The notes under the pieces were generated by a model. It saw nothing but the letters and a program-made list of their open reading frames with translations. It ran no database searches and was not told the DNA's origin. Positions 24,268-37,178 of a DNA stretch of 64,000 nucleotides are shown here, piece by piece. The stretch spans positions 16,703,501 to 16,767,500 of the forward strand of contig CM076144.1 of the NCBI GenBank assembly GCA_038025085.1, given 5' to 3'. Position numbers and translations under genes: made by a program. How positions within the stretch are numbered: position 1 is the first letter of the stretch; every line of letters begins with the position of its first letter. This DNA comes from Tetragonia tetragonoides. Taxonomy: Eukaryota; Streptophyta; Magnoliopsida; Caryophyllales; Aizoaceae.

Positions 24268-25253
24268 GTTTGCTAAATGACACCAACAAAACTACTAAAT
24301 GTCACCAAATTAGTTTAAATTAGACACAATTATCCTTTTCATTTTTTCCTCTTCCCCTTGCCCCCTCTTCCTCTCTCTTCTAAGTTTAACCCAATAACTC
24401 ACGAAAGAGAGAGAAGAATATCCACTGTGACACCGCCCCTCTCCTTCGTCACCATCGTCCCCTTTATTTTTGCCGAGGATTAACGGAGGTTGCTAGTGAC
24501 CTTTGTGAATATTTGATGAGTTCATCCCATCGCTGATCATGTTTCCATATATTGTTACATGAGAAGCTAATGAAAATTATGAAAAAGCTTCATGAGAAAC
24601 TCATGAAACTTTTGAACTAGTTTCGTGAGACACTCATGAAGCTCACGGATGAACTTGACCTTTGTGAATCTTTGATGAGTTCATCCCATCGCCGATCCTA
24701 TTCCATACATTGTTACATGAGAAGCTAACGAAAATAATGAAGAAGTTTCATGAGAAACTCATGAAGCTTTTGAACTAGCTTCGTGAGACGCTCATGAAGC
24801 TCACGGATGAACTTCATGAGAGTCTCATGAAACTCCTAATCTGCGAAATTTTTGTTACGACGACCTGTAAAATGTTTTTTTAGGGCAGCGCCAGTTAATA
24901 CTAAACAAGACTACGAATGAGACTATACTACCTCAAATTCACAGCCAAATTTTTTTTCACGTACTATATATCATCCATCATATAGCCACAGATGTTATCA
25001 CTATCATCCATCATATAGCCACAGATGTTGTCACTATCATCCATCATTAAATTGTATTCAATATGTTGAATCCAATAAAAAAACTGGTTCTTTTTGATAA
25101 TTTTTTAGACTATTGAGAAGTTTCAATCAGAGAAGTGGGCAATAGAGTAAAAAAGAATCTCTCTACCTTTCATAATATATGTCAGGGTTGTTTTAGAAAA
25201 CTTAGGGTAAAAAATGGTGACATTTAGTAATTAGATGGCTGCGTTTAGCACCA
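24268..25253. mobile_element. TIR element with internal tandem duplication
   Basis: TGCTAAATGACACCAAC at 24271 is matched in inverted orientation by GCTAAACGCAGCCATC from 25249 downward. A shared inner block ACTACTAAATGTCACCA / ATTACTAAATGTCACCA extends the TIR to about 40 bp. A target duplication was not resolved. No transposase was found. The TIR resembles, but is distinct from, the family at 22511 and 49478. Confidence 0.6.
24498..24814 (+). repeat. Tandem duplication of a 159-bp unit
   Basis: 24498-24656 and 24657-24814 are about 90% alike, both starting GACCTTTGTGAAT and ending GGATGAACTT. Each contains several short palindromic CATGAGAAACTCATGAA / CTCATGAAGC stretches. No frame is conserved between the units, so coding seems unlikely. 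Confidence 0.85.
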
Positions 25254-26234
25254 ACCATAATAAAAGGCATGCCAAGCATGCTACAAGAAACCAACAACAC
25301 CAAAATAGCCAAGTGACTAAAACACTCCTAAATCATAAAAACTTTAAGACATCCACACCATCAAACACAACAAGTACACTAAAATAACACATACTCCTTT
25401 TATTTTTAGATAATTAATACTCTAACACATACTCCTAAACTTACTTAAGTCCTAAGATCTAGTTGTTGTTGTTGTTGTTGGTGGATCTCCCCATGGTGGT
25501 TCTGCCGCTACCCTGTTGGTAGACACTGACGTGCCTTGTATACTTGGCCTGGTTTTTATTGGTACACTTTGCCGCAGTTTTCACACTCATAGTGAGACAT
25601 TTCGATTGCTTTCTGACTGGATTTTTCTCTCACACCAATAATATTCTGAATGAAAAGCTTGAGGAAAAGCTTTTGGACATTGTTGTAAAAATTTCAGTTT
25701 CCTCAACGAAGGTACGAAATTATCGCTATGGGGACATCTATTAAATGAATAATGGATATGGGTTGGATATGGATGATGATTTATCTTCGATTTGTCCATT
25801 TTTTACCCAAAGTTATATTAATTTTTTATTTTATTGTTAAAATTTTAGACAATTTTCTGGTGTTTCAAAATTCCAAATGGATGAATAACTTTTATTGCCC
25901 TTTTTTTCAAAGAATAACTATTTTATTGTGTTAAGTGTATTTGTATTTGCTATAGAATGATTACTTAATTTATTTTTAAGCCGACTTTTTGCGGTGCATG
26001 AATATAATTTATTTAACGAAAATGATAACTTCACATCCATTGCACATCCATTAACCCCACTACATTCATGGATGTGGGAATCGATGGGTGAAATTAAGTT
26101 AAATGAATATGAAAATGGATATGAATATAACTCCACCCGCTCCATATCCAATCGATTATCATCCCAAGCTGAGCGTGCCAAGGCTTATTATTTTTCTCTT
26201 TTTTTTCTTTCTAAATTTTGCTCAGTGACGAATC

Positions 26235-26407
26235 AATTAAATCCGCTGCGAAGCTAAGCGGCGGATTCAATTGATCTCGCCTCTGATTTTCTACTCATCG
26301 AGCATTTTACCTATGGATGTATTCCATCGCTAGGCGTTTTTAGCGGTGGGATTACGCTATTACTGGCGGTTTATTTCCGCAAGAAAAATCCTTTTTTTTT
26401 TGTAGTG
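26235..26407 (-). mobile_element. CACTA-like terminus
   Basis: On the minus strand from 26407 the sequence reads CACTACAAAAAAAAAGGAT, followed by GCGG/CCGC-containing subterminal repeats such as CCGCTAAAAACGCC and CCGCCAGTAATAGC. The opposite end was not identified. The stretch from 25254 to 26234 holds no gene I can support. Confidence 0.5.
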
Positions 26408-26649
26408 ACTTCCTATTGATGAGCCTATGCCGAACGCTGCTAACTCCCGCCTTTCGTCCCTGCGCCACAGCTGATGCAGGAGATAACTCCCTAGTCAAAC
26501 CATATATATTAGATTAGTCAAACTATAGGAAACCAGTATAATTTAGAAAATCCGCAAATAAATAAATAAAGAAAACAAAACAATTTCATGACTTACTTTT
26601 TTTTTTAGCGTTGGAAACTGGGAGGGGGGAATTATCATTGATTGATAGC

Positions 26650-26997
26650 CTAATAGCGGCATATACAACAACAATCATTCCTAACCAATGAAATATCTAA
26701 AATAACAGTACAAAATTTCTTCTTCAACTCACTAATTTCGCTTCTGATGCTCGACTCCAAAACCATGGCAGGAATCCAACCATGTATAATAATCGATGGA
26801 ATAACATCTTTTCTGACGGAGATCTCGACGGTTGGTATAGCTTCGTTGAAGTAGAAATTTGTGCAGCCTTCCGGATCTTCATTCCCGTAAAGCCATAAAA
26901 CTCTTACAATAGAAGAGACTAAAGATCCCATAAAAAGGGATATAACTACTCCCACAAACGGAGAGATAAACTTATTGAAACTAAGCAAAATCATCAA
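26650..26997 (-). CDS. Hypothetical 115-residue protein with N-terminal hydrophobic segment
   Basis: The minus-strand frame begins MMILLSFNKFISPFVG, with a hydrophobic segment at about residues 10-35 that could be a signal anchor, then a mixed polar region. Upstream (27000-27170) looks like a plant leader: CTCTCTCTAAAAACCCTAAC and a short inverted repeat. I recognise no family, cannot confirm the start, and see no extra exons. It may be a small gene, a fragment, or an ORF of transposon origin. Confidence 0.3.
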   Translation of the reverse strand: MMILLSFNKFISPFVGVVISLFMGSLVSSIVRVLWLYGNEDPEGCTNFYFNEAIPTVEISVRKDVIPSIIIHGWIPAMVLESSIRSEISELKKKFCTVILDISLVRNDCCCICRY

Positions 26998-27499
26998 ATT
27001 CTAACTACTACTACTAAAACTAAAGCAAACAACAAAGAAAGACAATAAAAACAATGATTGCAGGTCGAGAATGGTTAAAAATCAACCATTTTCGGCCTGG
27101 AAAATACTTTTGTGATGAAAGTTAGGGTTTTTAGAGAGAGAAAAAGAGGCTAGAGTTTTTGGAGACATTTTATGACTTACTTAATTCAAAGAATAAAAAG
27201 AATTCAAATTCCCTTGAAAAAAAGGAAGAAACTTCTCATAATTCCCTGGCATGGCACTCCATGTTGTCCCTCAGGGATCTGCTGATAGAATAGCAGGACA
27301 GAGCATCAAACAAGCTCGTTTGGCTGTCTGTTGCTGAGCTGAAAGCCAGACTTTTGGCGTGAAAATAAAATGAAAATAAAATGAAAATAAAATAAAAAAA
27401 ATTGAATAAACCAAACAATCAACGAAAAGAGTGAAAAGCGCCAAGCAAAACATTCCCCATTTCTGCTTTTTGGTCTCACAGACCCTTTTTTGGATTAAT

Positions 27500-27871
27500 T
27501 AGAAATTAGATTAGATTAGAGATCTGTGCACATGTCCCAACCTTGCAAAGTGCAAACTGGTCTGTCACACTTTCTTCTCCCCATCATTCTCTCTCCTGTC
27601 ACTAAAATTGTCTGCTGCTCAAAATTTTCAAGACTTCTTCAGCTATCAATTAGTTTTGATCATCATAATCAGCTATTTTGTGTATGTAAGTATGCTTGAA
27701 TTCATTTTTTAATTAATTTTTTTTTATGATGGGTACTTTTTGCTTTTGTGTAAATGGGCATTAAAATTCAGTGGATCTAATTGGGTTTTATCTGTTTTTT
27801 TGGTTTTTTGTTTTTGGGTTTCTAGTTTTGTTTCTGGGTTTTGAGCAGATTTGTGCAGTGTATAGCAAGGA
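27500..27871 (+). promoter_or_regulatory. 5' UTR region with probable leader intron of the large gene
   Basis: GTAAGT at 27686 is a strong donor. A T-rich tract followed by TTGAGCAG (ending 27848) or TTGTGCAG (ending 27858) gives an acceptor just before the ATG at 27872. This suggests an intron of about 163-173 bp in the leader, common in plant genes. No clear TATA box was identified. The transcription start is unknown. Confidence 0.5.
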
Positions 27872-30800
27872 ATGGGTCATGATGGGTTTAAAGTTGGAGT
27901 TCATATCAGGAAATTTGTGATCATACCAGCCAGAATATGTTACAGATCAGTTTGTAATCATCCCTTTTTGGTGGGTTGTTTACTGTTTTTGTTATTTTTG
28001 TATAGATCATTTCCCTTTTTGTTTTCATTATTGGTGTCTACTTCCCCTGTACTTGTATGCACTGCTGTTTTACTTGGAATCCTTTTGAGTTTTGGGGAAC
28101 CCAATGTCTCTTTGATAGAGGAAGATGATAGAGAGTCAGCTGAAATTTCGGAATTGAAAACGGGCACTGTTGAAAGTACCACAGTTGTTGAGAAAGATGA
28201 GAGCTTTGGTAGAGAGAGTTTTTACACAGAATTGAGAAGAGAGATTTTGGAAGGGAGCATTGATGAAGAGCCTTTGCTAGATAATACTGATAGGGTTAGT
28301 AAATCTGAAACAGATGATAATGCTGTTCTTAGTTCACTGCCTACTGATCACAGATCAAGGGAGATCAGATTCGAGAAACAATTGATTGACGAACCAAGGT
28401 CTGAGCTTGAGAACTTGGAGCTTGAGCAGAATGTGAATGTGGAGGATCAAAAGACTAGTGTGGGGGTTGAAGTTGGTCTAAGTGATGATGAGGTTCTTGA
28501 GCATAGGTTATCTGAGAAGGTTCAGGCTGAGAATTTTGAGGATTATAAGTCAGCAGAAGGATCAGTTGATGCTCAGACAAGGGATGAAGTGGAATCTTCC
28601 TCGGGGTCATGGAAACAGTTGGATGAAATTCGTGAAAATAGGTTATCACCGTTTCATAAGGTTCAGGCTGCAGTTCATGCTCGAATATGGGATCAATTGG
28701 AATCGTCCTTCAGATCATGGAAACAGTGGGATGATGTTAGTGAGGATCAGATATCTTCATCCCAGAGGGATCAGACAGAGAATCTTGAGGGTTATAAATC
28801 AGCAGAAGGATCGGTTGATGCCAAGATAAGGGATCAACTAGAATCTTCCTTGAGGTCTTGGAAGCAATTGGATTCTGATCATGATGGGGATGATGAGTCA
28901 GAATCTGGGTCTGACGGGGCTGAGAGTTCCTCTCCAGATGCTTCGATGGCTGACATTATTCCCATGCTTGATGAGCTTCATCCACTTTTAGAGGATGAGA
29001 ATCCACAGACCAGTAATCTGTCACATCAAAGCTCTGCTGCCACAATGGCTAGATCGGGGAACTCATGTGACAGTAGCATCCACTCAGATGATGGAAGTGA
29101 TGAGATTGACGAGGAAGAAGCTGGTGACATCAAAAGCGATGGTGATGATGAAGAAGAAGAGGAAGCACAAAACAGTAAAGAAAATCCAGCCAAATCTGCA
29201 ATCACGTGGACTGAAGATGACCAAAAGAATCTTATGGATTTAGGTACATCTGAATTAGAAAGGAATCAACGTCTGGAAAGCCTTATTGCTAGAAGAAGAG
29301 CGAGGAGGAACTTTGGTATGCTGACTGAGAGGAATTTGATAGACTTGGATGGGATGGATCTTCAATATCAAGTTGCGCCTATTTCTACAACAAGACACAA
29401 TCCATTCGATTTTCCTCATGATTCTTATGATGACTTGGGGTTACCCCCGATTCCCGGTTCTGCACCATCTGTTCTGTTGCCTAGGGGAAACCCCTTTGAT
29501 CTTCCTTATGACTCCAGTGAAGAGAAGCCAGATCTGACAGGAGACAGTTTCCAGGATGAGTTTTTGGAACTTAATCAGAGAGAGGCAGTTTTTCGAAGGA
29601 ATGAAACTTTCAGTATGGGGTCCTCCATTTTTGATTTTGGAAGGCAGGAGCGGAGAGATGGAATTCGTGCTAGTCGTTTCAGACCTTATTTTATCCCCGA
29701 GAGGACAGATTCTGATGTGATGAGCTATTCCTCTCTTCAAAGACAATCTAGTGAGCTTAGTGAGTCCAAGGTGAGTTCTGTTGCTGAAACAGAATCAATA
29801 TCTGCATATGGAGATGAGGAGGAAAAGAAGCCAATGGAACATGATTCAGCTCAAGAAATGGAAACGATTTCTGAGGTTGAACATGCTTCTCTCCTTGCAG
29901 AACATGGAAGCCAGTTTTCTGACGATGTACATTCACTGTCAGATAAAGAAAATGAGAATGAAGATTTTGTTAACCATGTGCCTGCTGAAATTGATTTGGG
30001 TAGGGAAGGAAATTCTCCTTCTGCAGCTTCCCCCAGATCCGAAACTGATCTATCAGCTGAGATTACACCGCATGGCAGAGAAAATCATCCTGAAGCAGAA
30101 TCCTGGATGTATGACAGGGAAATTAACACTGCTGACATGCACTTGATGCAAGAATCAATTGAAGAGGACAGTAGTAGTTCTAGCTCATCACAATCTCCAA
30201 AAGAGCATAACGATGTGAAAGTTGACAATGTGGATGAGGGCTCACGGAATAGGGAGCAAAGCCAAGTTAATTATGTTCAGACTGCTGACATTTCAGTTAA
30301 GTATCCACTTGAGACATCAGTGTCTGACATTCCAATTGAGCGGTCACTGGAGCCATCAGACTTCAGTCATGCAATGGAGTTAGATGATAATCATCCAAAG
30401 GAGCCCGTTTATGATTCAAGTCCACATGCAGTGAAGAAGAACCTTTCATCTTCCTCCATTTCTTCATATCTGCAAATGGAGACCCCTGACATTGATTTGT
30501 ATAATTTATCAAGCGCACGGCAAGATATAATTGTGGGTGAAGAGCCTCAAGTTCACGATGAAGATGCTGAGCAGAGTGCTGTGGACAGAAAACAAGGTAT
30601 AGATTACGATGGGCTGACTGTGAACCAAACTGCTGAAGGCGATAAGCATGGCATCGGTGAGTTCCAGCTCCCAGAAGCCAATCAGCACCCAAATACTTCA
30701 ACAGCACCGCTGGTGCCTGAATGTGAGGTTGATCTGAGTATTGATTCTTCAGACGCAGGAGTAGTGATGGATAGATTATTGGATGACAAGGTTTATCCAC

Positions 30801-33800
30801 ATGAAGAACGACAAGGTCTCACCCAGGAAGATGATGCTGCAGTTCTTATGGAAGACAAGCTGGAGGTCAAAAGTGAAGATGATATGCCTTCTGCTGTTGT
30901 ATACAGCTCTCCAGAAGAACTTAGCTTAGCGCCAGAGGATAGGGAACTTTCCATATTTGCAGACCAGTCTTGTTCGGAAGTTGAGTTAAGGGAAGAGACC
31001 AGAATGGAAAAGGAAGCACATGAACAGTTTGCATCAAGTTCCAGTTTGAAGAATCATGACAGTGATCTGAATGAAGAGCAGGTTTCTGCACTTGATGAAA
31101 GTCAGTATTTCCCATGTGATTCTGCTATCCATGATCCCTGCAACAAGCCAGAACAGGTAAGTCATGCTACAACACCAACTAGCACTGAAAAATACTTACT
31201 GTCATTTTAGCGTCCGGAATAGCATAGACATGAAACTGCAAACAAATTCCTCAAGTAATCTGCCTATGTTATTTTATATCTTTTTGCTGTATTTGGGGAA
31301 AATAAAATAACAAAGACATAAGGCTAATGAACAAAAAATGGGAAAGGTCTTCATCTGCCTATGGTAGAGAATCACAACCTAGGTTGATTGAACGAGGACT
31401 AGGAAGTTAACAGCAACTCCACCTAAGAACACTAAACCCTTTTGAGTTTCTAGTTACTCAGGTTAGATACAGATACACTCGTTCACCACATAATAACTGC
31501 TGATTACCACACTATTACCCTAGTTAGTGAGACAGATAATCAGTTTGAGAAAAGCCCCCAAAGGTGTTTTAATTCGTCTTTTAAGTTGTGTATTTACATC
31601 TATAAAGGAGTATTTTATAGAGCTCATAAGCCTAGTAAGCTAAGTAAAGTGAAAACTCCAAGTATAACTGAAACGTTTATTTAAAGAAAGATGATATAGA
31701 AACTCTAACAAAAGTCACAAAAGGCACCTAAATCATAATTTTTGGAAAAGCTTCTAAGCTGCTGCACCTATGCCTTCAACCATTCAGCTTGAAGTCCTCT
31801 CCTTTGCGAGTTAATTGGTCCATTGCATCAGCTAAGTATATCAATGAGCATTCAGATTGTCAAAAAATCCCTCAGAGATGAGTTTAGTGCAAACTGTTCT
31901 TTATCGGGTAGTTTAATCACTTTGGTTTGGTTAGGTGCTAACTAGAGTAACTAATTTCACTTTTTTTTCTTAGTAAAAAAGTAAATCTCAATGAACTTTG
32001 ATTAAGATGGAGCAGCAGGTAGAGGGATGCGAGGGTCTTTATAGGCTCCTGCAAGCCTGCTCACTTTATTTGGGATCGCGTGGTTTACTTGGCTTCTCTC
32101 TAGGCCAAGGCGGCTAAGTGTTTTTAGGGAGTGTCCTTTACGAATGTTCAACACTTGTGGCATGATTTGATTTCTAGTTAGATTTGCTTCTGATATTGAG
32201 GACTCATTGTCCTTTTGTGCTGTTACACTTCGTTTATTATTAAAAAAAATTCTCATCTGAAAAGAAAGCGATCCCACTCAGAGAATGCAGACTTTTCAGA
32301 GGCCAAAACAACCCGTCTGAAGTAAATTAATTCACAAACCTTGAACTCATGCTGAAAGTACATCTCTTTAGACCTTTCCACCCCCCCCCCCCCCCAAAAA
32401 AAGAGTACCTCTTTGAACCTTCGATGCATTTGTTGACTGTTCTTCAAAATAAGTGATGCAAGCTTCTGTCATGTGGAAGTGGAGCCTAATTCTCCGGATG
32501 CAAGCCTTACCTGCTAAAATCCAGGTCTAGCCTCTAACACAGAACGCAAGCAGATTGCGTGACCTACTTGCAAATGGTGCTCAAATTTGCAAAATTGCTC
32601 AAAGTGACCGTTTCATATCTGAACAGTCTTAAAACTTCATGATGCCATCAAATTCTTTATGTTTCATGTAGACTCCATTAAGCACATCAGATGATCATAT
32701 GTGGAGATCAGTTGCATTTACCTGAACTGGTCTTTTTAAGTCCTTGATCAACCTGATATAGCCACTGTTATTGCAGCTTGCTAAAATGCAAGCTCAAACT
32801 CCCAATTTATAATTTTAATTTAATAATTCGTAGTACTCTTAGCTCATTTTAGTGGGTAGCAAGAAGCTGAATTTCATCTGACCTTACTAGTACCATTAAA
32901 CCATTAAACCAAGTGGTGCTTAAGAACCATACTCGGTGAAGTATGAAGGTACATGTTTTGACGCTGATTACTTTGGCCTTCTTTGCCAAATTCAGTGAAT
33001 AGATGATGGCTTGAGGTTTAGGTCATTATTGTGTCTCTACTGAATGCCTACAACCTTTTTTGGTGTGGGGAAAAAAAATGTTGTAGGCATTCTGTAGCAA
33101 CCTTTGTGCAACATATTTTGCATGGACTTAGGTATCATACAGTGACACAGGATTATGTGTTCAGTGATCAAACTTAGCCTCTTTTTTTTTTTCTTTTTTT
33201 TTTTTGAAAGGCAAACTTAGCCAATTTTTAGACTTTTGCAAGTTTGTTAAGTATTCTGGTTTTATGCTCATATCCAAGTCTTTCGTCTACTTCAGTATTT
33301 TAAGGTGAAGAATTAACCAACACAGAATGCACGTACTGTTGTTCAATCTGTGTTTGGTTGTAGAACTAAAGAAATTATTTGTGTTTTCAACTGATAACAA
33401 AATACCCATAAGCTTCCACGAGAAATTAATCCAGTATGAATAAATGTGAAAAATTCGACTCCTCTGAAAGTACGAAGAACTCATAGTATGCTGTTAACTT
33501 TCTTGTGAAAACAGTTTAATTCAAATACACCAAATGATAGAATGGACCTAGTTAATTGCATATTGTAGAATGTAAATACGAAAGTGAGACCAACTGCTTC
33601 TGCTGTGCATGACATCTATTTGTCTTCTAGCCTACATGCCAAATCACATTTGCTGGAAAGGCCTTTTTAGTGTGAAATGATACATGATCTGACCCCTTTT
33701 TATATGTTGAATTACGGCGGCTTAGTGGTTCTGATAACACCATTGGTCAGTGAAGTTGTCTATTTGGATTAATGCATTGCTAATATCGAATTTATGATAT

Positions 33801-36423
33801 TGATACCACTAGATATGATGTTCCACAGGAATCATCCATCATACATAGGAAGCTTGAAGAGGTTGACCAGGTAAATAAAGTTGACGGATGTGAAAATGTG
33901 GTCCTGGTTCAAGGGCTTGAGGATAATATTTTGCCTGATCCACTTCATAGTGATGATCTGTCCTCCCATCCAGAGGAAACTGTAGAGAAACAAGTTGCAA
34001 AGTTGGTCGATAAGGAGCATGTGCCCGAGAAAATATCTGAAGGACCTGGTGTATCTGGAGCTGATGAGGAGATCCTCTATGACTTCACCAGTAATATCAA
34101 CGAGATGGATGAAGAATTGCTTTCTGAGCTGGATGCAGTTGGTGACTTCAGTGTGAAAGACTTATCAGAGATGAATGCCAGTATGATTTACTCAAGTGCT
34201 GAGGCTGATTCTAGTATAACTGAAGAAGTACTAGGTGAAGTCCATTCAAGTACTGCAGTACCATTTTCCCAGGACATGTTGCGTGAAGCTGACATTGATG
34301 CTGAATGTTTTGAACCTTTGAGAGAATTTACTGAACCGAATGTTGCTGGGTTTGAGGAATCAAACTTAGAAACACATACAGTTGGTGTCAATAGTGGTTT
34401 GTTGCTCCTGGAGCCTCAATCTATTGCGGGTATAGATGCTACCTTCAAGAAATTGAGTGAAGGGGAGGTTCAGAAAGATGACCTCGCTGAATCTGTCCAG
34501 GCTGAACTAGCAAGTGAGCAATCAGAAGCTCTTCATCCAGAAAATGAGCTATTGTTAGAAGATACAGAACTTGGAACCCACGTGACAGAAGTAGCATCCC
34601 TTAAAGACGATGCTTCCTTCAATACAAGAGAATCAGTTGCAGAAACTGAGGTTGTAGCCTCGATGGAGGGGCACAACCTGGATGGTACTACGAAGGAGAA
34701 AGATTTAGGAATGTTAGCGTATGCAGATAAGATTACGCTGGATGATAAATATTCTGAGAAAATTGTTCAAGCAGAAACAGAGAAGTTTAATATTGCTGAC
34801 TCTCTATCAACATCAGCTGAAATTGAAGTTGGTTTTGTAGAATATGCTCCATTGCAAATAGATAGAGACATTGAAGAGGTACACAAATTGTCAGTTGGTG
34901 AAGCAGATGATGCACCTGAGGTTGAGTCTGGAGCTCAAGTAGAAAGTGAGGTTGACTCTGGAGCACAAGTGGAAAAAATTTCTTTTGTTGAATCTGAGCC
35001 ATCGCAGATAGATAGAGATATTATATCGCATGTTTATGATGCAAGTTTTACACCTGTTGTCGAGCCTGGTGCTCAAGTAGAAAGTTTTCTGGAATCTGAG
35101 CCATGGCAGATAGATAGAGATGTTGAAGACATACAAGAATGGGATGTTGTTGAGGCAAGTATTGTACCAGCCATTGAGTCCAAAGATCATACAGAAACAG
35201 TTGGTTCTGTGGAGTCTGAGTCGTTGGCAATTAGTAAAGACATTGAAGAGGTAGAAAATCTGTCTGTTGATGCAAGTAGGGCTCCTTTAGTTGAGTCTGG
35301 AGATCAAATGGAAAGAGTTGGTTTTGTGGAATATGCATCTTTGCCAATGGATAGAGAGATTGAGGATATACAAGAATCACCTGTTGTTAAAGTCAGCAGT
35401 GTACCTTCTGTTGTGTCCGACGATCAAATAGAAAGACCTGGTTCTGTGGAATCTGAGTCGTTGGTAATTAGTAAAGACATTGAAGAGCTAGAAGATCTGC
35501 CTGTTAATCAAGAAACTAGGGCACCTTCAGTTGAGTCAGGAGATCAAATAGAAAAAGTTGGTTTTGTGGAATTTGCATCATTGCCAATGGATAGAGAGAT
35601 TGAGGATATACAAGAATCGCCTGTTGTTAAAGTCAGTAGTGTATGTTCTGTTGAGTCCGACGATGAAATAGAAAGACCTGGTTTTGTGGAATCTGAGTCA
35701 TTGCTAATTGAAAAAACCATAAAAGAGATACACGATTTGCCTGTTGTTGAAGCAGGTATCATACCTTTAGTTGAGTCTAAAGATCAAACAGAAGGACCTG
35801 GTTTTGTGGAGTCTGAGTCAATTGATAGAGACATCAAAGAGGTCCAAGAATTGCCTGTTGTCGAGGCAAGTATTGCACCTTCTGTTGAGTACGGACATCA
35901 AACAGAAACAGTTAGTTCTGTGGAATCTGAGTCGTCGCTTATTGATAGAGACATTAAAGAGATACACGAATCGCTTGTTGTTGAATCTAGTATCGCACCA
36001 GCTAGTGAGTCTGAAGATCAAACAGAAACAGTTGGTTCTTTGGAATCTATGCTATCGCAGTTAGATGCAGACAGCAACGGATTACAAGAATCTCCTGTTG
36101 TGGAAGCAAGTATTGTGTCTGCTGTCGTATCTGAAAATCAAACAGAAGTGGGTCCACACTTGGATGTTATTAAAGTTCCACAAGATCATCAATCGGCCTC
36201 CGAACAACTTGATGATCTTGTGTTGGATTTGGATGATTCCAGAGAGGCTCCTGTTGTTAAAGTAGACCCAACAACTACTGTCTTTGAATCAACTGGCCTA
36301 GAATATGGTGGTGAAGGATCCAGCGGTAGTGACATCCGAAACTCTTCTTCACAAGGTGAGGATGAGGGTAAGTCCAGTGAGTCTCACTTGGAATCTAGCT
36401 CAAGCTCCAACGTCGAACACTAG
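27872..36423 (+). CDS. Large acidic membrane-anchored protein, 'cardiomyopathy-associated protein 5-like' plant family
   Basis: Two exons: 27872-31156 and 33829-36423, joined in phase 0 through a 2.67-kb GTAAGT...CACAG intron, giving 1959 residues. Residues about 29-76 form two hydrophobic segments (a membrane hairpin), and everything after is highly acidic and probably disordered. Residues about 245-345 hold three related units around DQLESSFRSWKQ. A conserved-looking block follows: WTEDDQKNLMDLGTSELERN, an Arg-rich RRRARR stretch, then repeated NPFD motifs and a LPPIPGSAPS segment. Exon 2 carries a long array of about 39-residue repeats. The layout resembles a plant family of unknown function annotated by chance similarity as cardiomyopathy-associated (Arabidopsis At5g17910-like). 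I infer an ER or plastid-contact membrane protein at most. The assignment is from memory of the N terminus and the NPFD region. Small extra exons in the intron cannot be excluded. Confidence 0.8.
31157..33828 (+). other. Intron of the large gene
   Basis: Starts GTAAGTCATG and ends TTCCACAG. It contains poly-C (about 32382-32395) and poly-T (33183-33206) tracts. A minus-strand frame at 32002-32277 is protein-like (for example HAIPNKVSRLAGAYKDPRIP) but I cannot name it. No MITE with clear termini was recognised. Confidence 0.75.
34850..36130 (+). repeat. Intragenic array of about 117-120-bp coding repeats (about 39 residues, roughly 11 copies)
   Basis: The core DRDIEE/KEIQELPVV, followed by a VESxDQxExVGFVESESL-type spacer, recurs with cores near 34861, 35011, 35108, 35234, 35350, 35471, 35590, 35708, 35824, 35944 and 36060. 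Units near 35281-35520 and 35521-35760 are nearly identical two-unit blocks, a higher-order duplication of about 240 bp. The frame stays open throughout, so expansion has happened in whole codons. Confidence 0.85.
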
Positions 36424-37178
36424 TTCTACTTCATGTTAATGAATGCATGAGAACATAATCATGCGCCTGGGTGAGTGACTCTTCCTTTGTTGCTTTGTCA
36501 CATGAACGGTGAACACCAACACTTTTCCAGAGCCTGTTTGAAGACTTTGCTTGGGAGCTAGATTACAACAATCTTTTTGAAATTGTTTGTCTAGGTGGCT
36601 GTTTTTTTGGAGAACAGCAGCTACATTTTTGTTGATAGGAGTTTACACTTTACTGTAAGCTGTATTTTTTCATTCGTCTTTCCTTACTATAAGTTGTCAT
36701 TTGATGTTCGAAGTTTTGGTTTTTTTTTCTGGGAGTGAGGTGTAAAGTTTTTGCCATATGTTTGTTGTAAACTATATCTACTGGCGTCACTAATTTGTGA
36801 CAATTTTGCCGGTTGAATTTGAGATGCGAGTTTTCAGTTTGGAGCTGGAAACTGTGCTGTAGATTTGTGTTTGGTGAGCAGTTGTTGAAAAATGATGAGG
36901 CTAAAATCTTGAAGCCTTCTGTTCTGTACTGTATTATGCATCTTGGAGTGTTAATTTTTGAACTATTTTGCGACCATTGTTCATACTTTCATTTCACCAA
37001 CCAGATTGTTAGTTTGTATAGTTATATGATTATAGTGAAAGCTGAACTGATATTGAAGGTTTTATTTTCCCTTGGATAGTTAGCAACTCCATTATGTAGT
37101 TAATCCTTCAACGCTACTGAAGAGGGTACTCGGGAAGGGGTACGAAAGGGAGTAGGATGCTGCCTACTATGGTACACA
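36424..37178 (+). other. 3' UTR and intergenic gap between the large gene and the DCL3 pseudogene
   Basis: T-rich sequence typical of a plant 3' UTR. No canonical AATAAA was pinpointed. The plus-strand frame at 36813-37079 has no recognisable domain. Confidence 0.5.

Noticed and set aside
7119..26407. A single giant CACTA element from the CACTAC at 7119 to the GTAGTG at 26407
   Set aside because: The two termini differ in sequence and subterminal repeats, and the interval holds many complete unrelated elements.
30363..30800. 145-codon minus-strand frame inside exon 1 of the large gene
   Set aside because: Shadow of a long, codon-biased sense exon; no domain.
32002..32277. 91-codon minus-strand frame in the intron of the large gene as a nested gene
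   Set aside because: Protein-like composition but no recognised family, promoter or splice context; left as a note only.
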